DNA from: an uncultured Collinsella sp.
GTDB taxonomy: Bacteria > Actinomycetota > Coriobacteriia > Coriobacteriales > Coriobacteriaceae
NCBI GenBank assembly: GCA_900544755.1
Contig: UQWQ01000040.1
Coordinates: 1-18,357 of the forward strand
DNA length: 18,357 nucleotides
Reading direction: 5' to 3'
The translations under genes and the position numbers were made by a program. Positions 15,211 to 18,357 of the stretch are shown in pieces (position 1 is the stretch's first letter; every line of letters starts with the position of its first letter). Below the pieces are notes generated by a model. The model was not told the DNA's origin, made no database searches, and was given only the letters and a program-made list of their open reading frames with translations.

Positions 15211-15345
15211 CTTAGCTGGGGTCGGACGGCTTAGCTTTATTCGCTACTGCGGACAGTCCTGCGCAAGACGAAGAGCACATTAAGTGCTCTTCTTTGCGTG
15301 CGGAACTTGTAGCGAACAAAGCTAAGCCGCCCGACCCTAAGGTTA
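15211..15345 (-). promoter_or_regulatory. Long structured leader of leuS
   Basis: In minus-strand RNA, 15309-15337 pairs with 15219-15247 as a continuous 29-bp helix. Only two positions are not Watson-Crick (226/330 and 239/317), and both are G-U in minus-strand RNA but A-C in plus-strand RNA. The helix encloses an internal loop and an apical 8-bp stem (271-278 with 284-291). Outer pairing extends the base to about 15211/15345 with a small bulge. The base lies just upstream of the leuS ribosome binding site (15201-15207). I find no T-box motif and no following T-run. Confidence 0.7.
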
Positions 15346-15354
15346 ACTTGGTTG

Positions 15355-15363
15355 ATAATAGCA
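15355..15363 (-). promoter_or_regulatory. Candidate extended -10 promoter of leuS
   Basis: The minus strand reads TGC-TATTAT between the guaB terminator and the leader hairpin, with no clear -35. Transcription would begin near 15348, exactly at the 5' base of the long hairpin, so the leader would consist almost wholly of that structure. Confidence 0.45.
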
Positions 15364-15371
15364 AATACGAC

Positions 15372-15406
15372 AAGCGAGATGCCTGCGACTTGCAGGCATC
15401 TCGCTT
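15372..15406 (-). terminator. guaB terminator hairpin
   Basis: A perfect 15-bp inverted repeat (15372-15386 with 15392-15406) with a 5-base loop lies about 50 bases after the guaB stop. The T-run after the stem on the minus strand is weak and interrupted. The position and the very stable stem still favour a terminator separating guaB from leuS. Confidence 0.7.
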
Positions 15407-15454
15407 TATCTAAATAACGTGGTTGATACTCAACCTTTATGTGCAGCTCTTATC

Positions 15455-16966
15455 CTATCGATAAGACACAGACTGCTGCGAATCTTTCACCACGACGTCG
15501 TGGGCGCCGCCTTCGACGATGGAGGTGGAGCTGACCAGGGTCAGGCGCGCCTTTTCCTGGAGCTCGGGGATCGAGAGGGCGCCGCAGTTGCACATCGTGG
15601 ACTTGACCTTGTAGAGCGTGCCGCCCACGCCGTCCTTGAGGGAGCCGGCGTAGGGAACGTAGGAGTCGACGCCCTCGACGAAGCTGAGCTTCGCGGCGCC
15701 GCCCAGGTCGTAGCGCTGCCAGTTGCGGGCACGCGCAGAACCCTCGCCCCAGTACTCCTTCATGTACTGGCCGTTGACGTTGACGCGCTCGGTCGGGCTC
15801 TCGTCAAAGCGGGCGAAGTAGCGGCCCAGCATCATAAAGTCGGCGCCCATGGCAAGGGCGAGCGTCATGTGGTAGTCGTAGACGATGCCGCCGTCGGAGC
15901 ACACGGGCACGTAGACACCGGTCTCCTCGTAGTACTCGTCACGGGCGCGGCAGACGTCGATCAGCGCGGTGGCCTGGCCACGGCCGATGCCCTTGGTCTC
16001 GCGGGTGATGCAAATGGAACCGCCGCCGATACCGACCTTGATGAAGTCGGCACCGCAGTCGGCCAGGAAGCGGAAGCCCTCAGCGTCGACGACGTTGCCG
16101 GCACCGACCTTGACGTCCTCGCCGTAGTTGGCGCGGATCCACTCGATGGTGCGCTTCTGCCATTCGCTGAAGCCCTCGGAAGAGTCGATGCACAGGACAT
16201 CGGCACCGGCCTCGATGAGCAGCGGCACGCGCTCGGCATAGTCGCGGGTGTTGATACCGGCGCCGACCATATAGCGCTTGTCGTTATCGAGCAGCTCGTT
16301 GGGGTTGGTCTTGTGGCTGTCGTAGTCCTTGCGGAAGACGATGCCCATAAGGTGATCGTTGTCGTCGACGATAGGTAGGGCGTTGAGCTTGTTGTCCCAG
16401 ATGACGTCGTTGGCAACCTTGAGGCTGATGTTCTTGTCGCCCACGATGAGCTGCTCGCGCGGGGTCATGAACTCGGAGACCTTTTTCTGGTGGTCATCGC
16501 GGCTGGGACGATAGTCACGGCTGGTGACAATGCCCAGGAGCTTGCCCTTGGGAGTGCCGTCGTCGGTGACCGGCATGGTGGAGTGACCGGTCTTCTCCTT
16601 GAGCTCGATGACCTGCTCCATGGTCATGTCGGGTATCAGCGTGGAATCGGACTGAACGAAACCAGCCTTGTGATCCTTAACGGCCTTGACCATAGCAGCC
16701 TCGGACTCGGGGGTCTGAGAACCGTAAATGAAGGACAGGCCACCCTCGGTAGCGAGCGCGACACCCATGTCGACGCCCGAGACGGACTGCATGATGGCGG
16801 AAACCATGGGGATGTTCAGGGTGATTGCCGGCTTCTCACCGCGCTTGAAGCGGGTTAGCGGCGTCTTAAGAGAGACGTTGTTGGGGATGCACTGCGAGGA
16901 CGAGTAACCAGGAACCAGCAGATACTCCGAAAACGTGTGGGACTCACCGGGAAAGAACGTAGCCAT
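15455..16966 (-). CDS. guaB: IMP dehydrogenase
   Basis: Oxidises IMP to XMP with NAD, the committed step of GMP synthesis. The 503-residue TIM-barrel enzyme has the catalytic loop GIGGGSICITRETKGIGRGQ with C319 as nucleophile, IMP-binding VCSDGG (D358), the flap Arg-Tyr dyad (R418, Y419) and EGVD (431-434). Two CBS regulatory domains are inserted at about 112-220 (LLGIVTSRD, LMGIVFRKD). The loop reads GGGSICITRE with GRGQ instead of the PGSICTTR with GxPQ common in most bacterial GuaB. It therefore belongs to a divergent IMPDH subgroup, which I recall as the PRK07107 type. AAAGGAG sits 4 bases before the ATG. The gene is monocistronic: divergent regulator upstream, hairpin terminator downstream. 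Confidence 0.95.
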   Translation of the reverse strand: MATFFPGESHTFSEYLLVPGYSSSQCIPNNVSLKTPLTRFKRGEKPAITLNIPMVSAIMQSVSGVDMGVALATEGGLSFIYGSQTPESEAAMVKAVKDHKAGFVQSDSTLIPDMTMEQVIELKEKTGHSTMPVTDDGTPKGKLLGIVTSRDYRPSRDDHQKKVSEFMTPREQLIVGDKNISLKVANDVIWDNKLNALPIVDDNDHLMGIVFRKDYDSHKTNPNELLDNDKRYMVGAGINTRDYAERVPLLIEAGADVLCIDSSEGFSEWQKRTIEWIRANYGEDVKVGAGNVVDAEGFRFLADCGADFIKVGIGGGSICITRETKGIGRGQATALIDVCRARDEYYEETGVYVPVCSDGGIVYDYHMTLALAMGADFMMLGRYFARFDESPTERVNVNGQYMKEYWGEGSARARNWQRYDLGGAAKLSFVEGVDSYVPYAGSLKDGVGGTLYKVKSTMCNCGALSIPELQEKARLTLVSSTSIVEGGAHDVVVKDSQQSVSYR

Positions 16967-17012
16967 GTTTCTCCTTTTTCCATGCGACCGGTCGGCTGCA
17001 GGCCTCGTAGGA

Positions 17013-17043
17013 CCCAGCCCAACCTTGGGCGCCCAATACTGGG
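17013..17043 (-). promoter_or_regulatory. Nested inverted repeats in the guaB leader, possible operator
   Basis: A perfect 12-base palindrome TTGGGCGCCCAA (17025-17036) is flanked by CCCAG (17013-17017) and CTGGG (17039-17043). It lies just downstream of the predicted guaB transcription start. It could be a repressor-binding dyad or a leader RNA hairpin; the sequence alone does not say which. Confidence 0.4.
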
Positions 17044-17045
17044 GA

Positions 17046-17074
17046 AGTATCTTAACGCACTTTGACTGCTACAA
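17046..17074 (-). promoter_or_regulatory. Candidate guaB promoter
   Basis: TTGTAG (17069-17074), a 17-base spacer and GATACT (17046-17051) on the minus strand. The -10 matches consensus at 4 of 6 positions and the -35 at 3 of 6. Its -35 box is the same DNA as the -10 box of the divergent promoter. Confidence 0.45.
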
Positions 17075-17075
17075 T
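17067..17075 (+). promoter_or_regulatory. Candidate extended -10 promoter of the divergent regulator
   Basis: The plus strand reads TGC-TACAAT, an extended -10 with 5 of 6 consensus bases, without a good -35. Transcription would start near 17082, about 78 bases before the regulator start. Confidence 0.5.
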
Positions 17076-17119
17076 GCATGGTTTAGAAAGAGCACACGAG
17101 GGTTTGACGCAGGCTTTGC

Positions 17120-17134
17120 GTTTGCCCAGCAAAC
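17120..17134 (+). other. Small inverted repeat in the regulator leader
   Basis: GTTTGC-CCA-GCAAAC, a perfect 6-bp repeat between the candidate promoter and the regulator start. It may be an autoregulatory operator or a weak mRNA hairpin. No independent support. Confidence 0.3.
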
Positions 17135-17159
17135 ACTTTAGCGGGAAGACGTGGAGCAC

Positions 17160-17507
17160 ATGGAGTACAAGACGACGGCAAAGTTGGTCATTCAAGCGTG
17201 CGACAAGGATTTGCCGGGCGTGTTCGGCCATGGCTGCGTCTTGCTGCTGCAGGGTATTGCCCGGGAGCACTCGCTCAACCGTGCCGCCAAGAGCATGGGC
17301 ATGGCGTATTCTAAGGCCTGGCGCATCGTGAACGAAGCCGAAGGTCAGCTGGGCTGCAAGCTCATCGAGCGCGATGGCGCCCGCGGATCCACCCTCACCC
17401 CCGCCGGCGAGCGAGCCATAGCGGTCTACGAGGAGCTACAGGCCGATATCAACAGCGTCATCGCTGCCAAGGCCGGCGCCCTCATCGCCAGCATCAATGC
17501 AGAGTAG
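17160..17507 (+). CDS. ModE-N/LysR-type winged-helix regulator, single domain
   Basis: A 115-residue DNA-binding protein. The helix-turn-helix and wing read SLNRAAKSMGMAYSKAWRIV, then LGCKLIERDG and STLTPAGERAI. This is the N-terminal domain pattern shared by ModE and LysR regulators. There is no molybdate-binding (Mop) domain and no LysR effector domain, so any ligand must be sensed otherwise or not at all. The short C-terminal helix (about 80-115) probably dimerises. The start is either GTG 17151 or ATG 17160. I chose the ATG because GGAG precedes it, though spacing is short (3 bases). It is divergent from guaB. Stand-alone proteins of this type are often linked to molybdate or other metal uptake, but none is seen here. 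Confidence 0.88.
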   Translation: MEYKTTAKLVIQACDKDLPGVFGHGCVLLLQGIAREHSLNRAAKSMGMAYSKAWRIVNEAEGQLGCKLIERDGARGSTLTPAGERAIAVYEELQADINSVIAAKAGALIASINAE

Positions 17508-17557
17508 TCCTTTTAGGCGGTTTTTAGCCCACAGCGCCCTCGGGCTGAGGCTCGCGC

Positions 17558-17713
17558 CACAAAACGGGCCCATCTACTACGTTTAGTTGAATACCCACGA
17601 CCATACCGGACATTATGAAATTAAAACCGCTGGTAAACAGCTTGGTAATTTTCAAAATAGGCGGGTGTGGTCGACCCCTATTGCTTAAACGTAGTAAATA
17701 GGTCGTTTTCGTG
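17558..17713. repeat. MITE-like imperfect inverted repeat
   Basis: Two arms of about 47 bases (17561-17607 and 17664-17709) are imperfect inverse copies. They share AAAACG at the outer end, TACTACGTTTA in the middle and CGACCA at the inner end. A further CAC/GTG extends the ends to 17558 and 17713. A short inner stem GCTG/CAGC (629-632 with 638-641) lies at the centre, so the whole unit can fold as one hairpin. It is more AT-rich than the surrounding genes and contains no coding frame. Arm differences give G-U pairs on both strands about equally, which suits a DNA element better than a strand-specific RNA. I see no clear target-site duplication. Confidence 0.6.
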
Positions 17714-17730
17714 ACACAGACCCCGATTAG

Positions 17731-18357
17731 CTACTTGCGAAGGGCGTTATCGAGAGTGGCAGCCACCTGCAGAGGGTCGTCTGTGCCGGCGAAGAGGCGG
17801 ATGGCGCTCCCCTGCTTACCGCGCGGGGCCGAAAGGCGCGTTGTTGAGCCGCCGGCGGGTGATGTGCGGAATTCATCCGGCAGTATGCTGAAAAATTCAC
17901 CCGCGATGCAGTCCATCAGGTCAAACTCTACTGCCGGGCCAAAACCGTGCTCCAGGATGCCGGTCGCGATGGCATGGTCGGGATGCGAGGTCAGCCCGGG
18001 ATAGCGCACGTTGCGTACCATCTCGTTGGCGGCCAGATACTCGGCCAGCGCACGGGCGCGGTCGAAGTGGGCCTGCATGCGAGCGTCGAGCGAAGACAGC
18101 CCCCGCTCCAGCATGCAAGCCTCATTAACAGAAAGGTCGAGTGCAGACGCACCGCAATCCGCAAGAAGCGCATACGCACACTCGGCGGCGGCATCCACGC
18201 GATGGCGCTTAAGCTGCGAGCGCGCCACCGAAGCGGCGACGAGTTTGCGCGGCGCAACGCCGGCACACACACGGTCGAGCGCCTCGAGCGAAAGCACGGC
18301 GCCCAGACGCAGCGGGTTGCACCCAAAGACGCCTGACACAGTGTTATCAACCACGAG
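17731..18357 (-). CDS. Cys/Met-metabolism PLP-dependent enzyme homologue, C-terminal part
   Basis: The gene enters from beyond the right edge; about 208 C-terminal residues are visible. The family match is to trans-sulfuration enzymes (cystathionine gamma-synthase, gamma-lyases, O-acetylhomoserine sulfhydrylase). VVDNT followed by NPLRLGA matches the family's VDNTF...PLxLGA segment. LERGLSSLDARMQAHFDRA and RYPGLTSHPDH match the usual LRGLKTLxxRM and YPGLxSHPxH. IRLFAGTDDP near the end matches IRLSVGxEDP. The expected SxTK motif nine residues after GA is replaced by ALDR, so the Schiff-base lysine appears to be Arg. This suggests a non-catalytic or re-purposed homologue, or a decaying gene, although the frame is intact. 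Confidence 0.8.
   Translation of the reverse strand, partial: LVVDNTVSGVFGCNPLRLGAVLSLEALDRVCAGVAPRKLVAASVARSQLKRHRVDAAAECAYALLADCGASALDLSVNEACMLERGLSSLDARMQAHFDRARALAEYLAANEMVRNVRYPGLTSHPDHAIATGILEHGFGPAVEFDLMDCIAGEFFSILPDEFRTSPAGGSTTRLSAPRGKQGSAIRLFAGTDDPLQVAATLDNALRK

Noticed and set aside
12877..15234. Long plus-strand open frame of 785 codons opposite leuS
   Set aside because: Antisense shadow of leuS with biased composition and no recognisable domain. The same applies to the long plus-strand frames opposite dnaG, nusA, nrnA and rpoD.
15219..15282. Short leader peptide frame within the leuS leader (starts ATG TGC TCT, about 22 codons)
   Set aside because: It has no ribosome binding site, lies inside the helix and is not rich in leucine codons, so leucine attenuation is unsupported.
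15196..15345. T-box riboswitch in the leuS leader
   Set aside because: No T-box core sequence (UGGNACCGCG-like) and no terminator/antiterminator pair. The region is one long hairpin.
16967..17045. Purine riboswitch upstream of guaB
   Set aside because: The leader is under 80 bases and lacks the conserved three-way junction sequences of purine aptamers. Only a simple palindrome is present.

Overview
The window looks like chromosomal DNA from a high-GC Gram-positive bacterium. Gene content and protein style suggest Actinomycetota, most likely a coriobacterium of the Collinsella type. This assignment is inferred from recognition of the proteins and the GC-rich, strongly strand-biased codon use; no marker rRNA is present. 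Nearly every gene is a core housekeeping gene on the minus strand.

Layout, read in the direction of minus-strand transcription. At the right edge is the C-terminal part of a Cys/Met-metabolism PLP-enzyme homologue (17731 to the edge) that appears to lack the catalytic lysine. Next, in a 223-base gap, lies a 150-base imperfect inverted repeat resembling a MITE. A small plus-strand ModE/LysR-type winged-helix regulator (17160-17507) diverges from guaB (IMP dehydrogenase, 15455-16966), and their predicted promoters overlap. guaB ends in a 15-bp perfect hairpin. It is followed by an unusually long stem-loop that fills the leuS leader, and then leuS (12619-15195). leuS converges on a small plus-strand lipoprotein gene (11942-12514), with a shared bidirectional terminator between them.

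From 11680 to the left edge runs one long cluster: rimP, nusA, infB, rbfA, a DHH-family phosphoesterase (nrnA-like), truB, ribF, dnaG and rpoD. Most junctions are overlaps or gaps of 1-15 bases, so translational coupling is likely. The exceptions are nusA-infB (91 bases) and dnaG-rpoD (110 bases, with its own candidate promoter). The cluster joins the usual rimP-nusA-infB-rbfA-truB-ribF group to the dnaG-rpoD macromolecular-synthesis pair. Ribosome maturation, transcription elongation and termination, translation initiation, tRNA pseudouridylation, flavin synthesis, primer synthesis and the housekeeping sigma factor may therefore share one transcript. A strong intrinsic terminator sits between the predicted rimP promoter and the rimP start, so the whole cluster may be attenuated.

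The most interesting non-coding signals are the leuS leader hairpin (29-bp helix whose only two non-Watson-Crick positions are G-U pairs in the sense RNA), the rimP leader terminator, and the MITE-like inverted repeat. The most interesting protein-level observations are a C-terminal Cys/His zinc-knuckle-like tail on NusA together with the absence of ylxR, and the PLP-enzyme homologue with Arg where the Schiff-base Lys should be. No rRNA, tRNA, CRISPR array or intact insertion sequence was seen.
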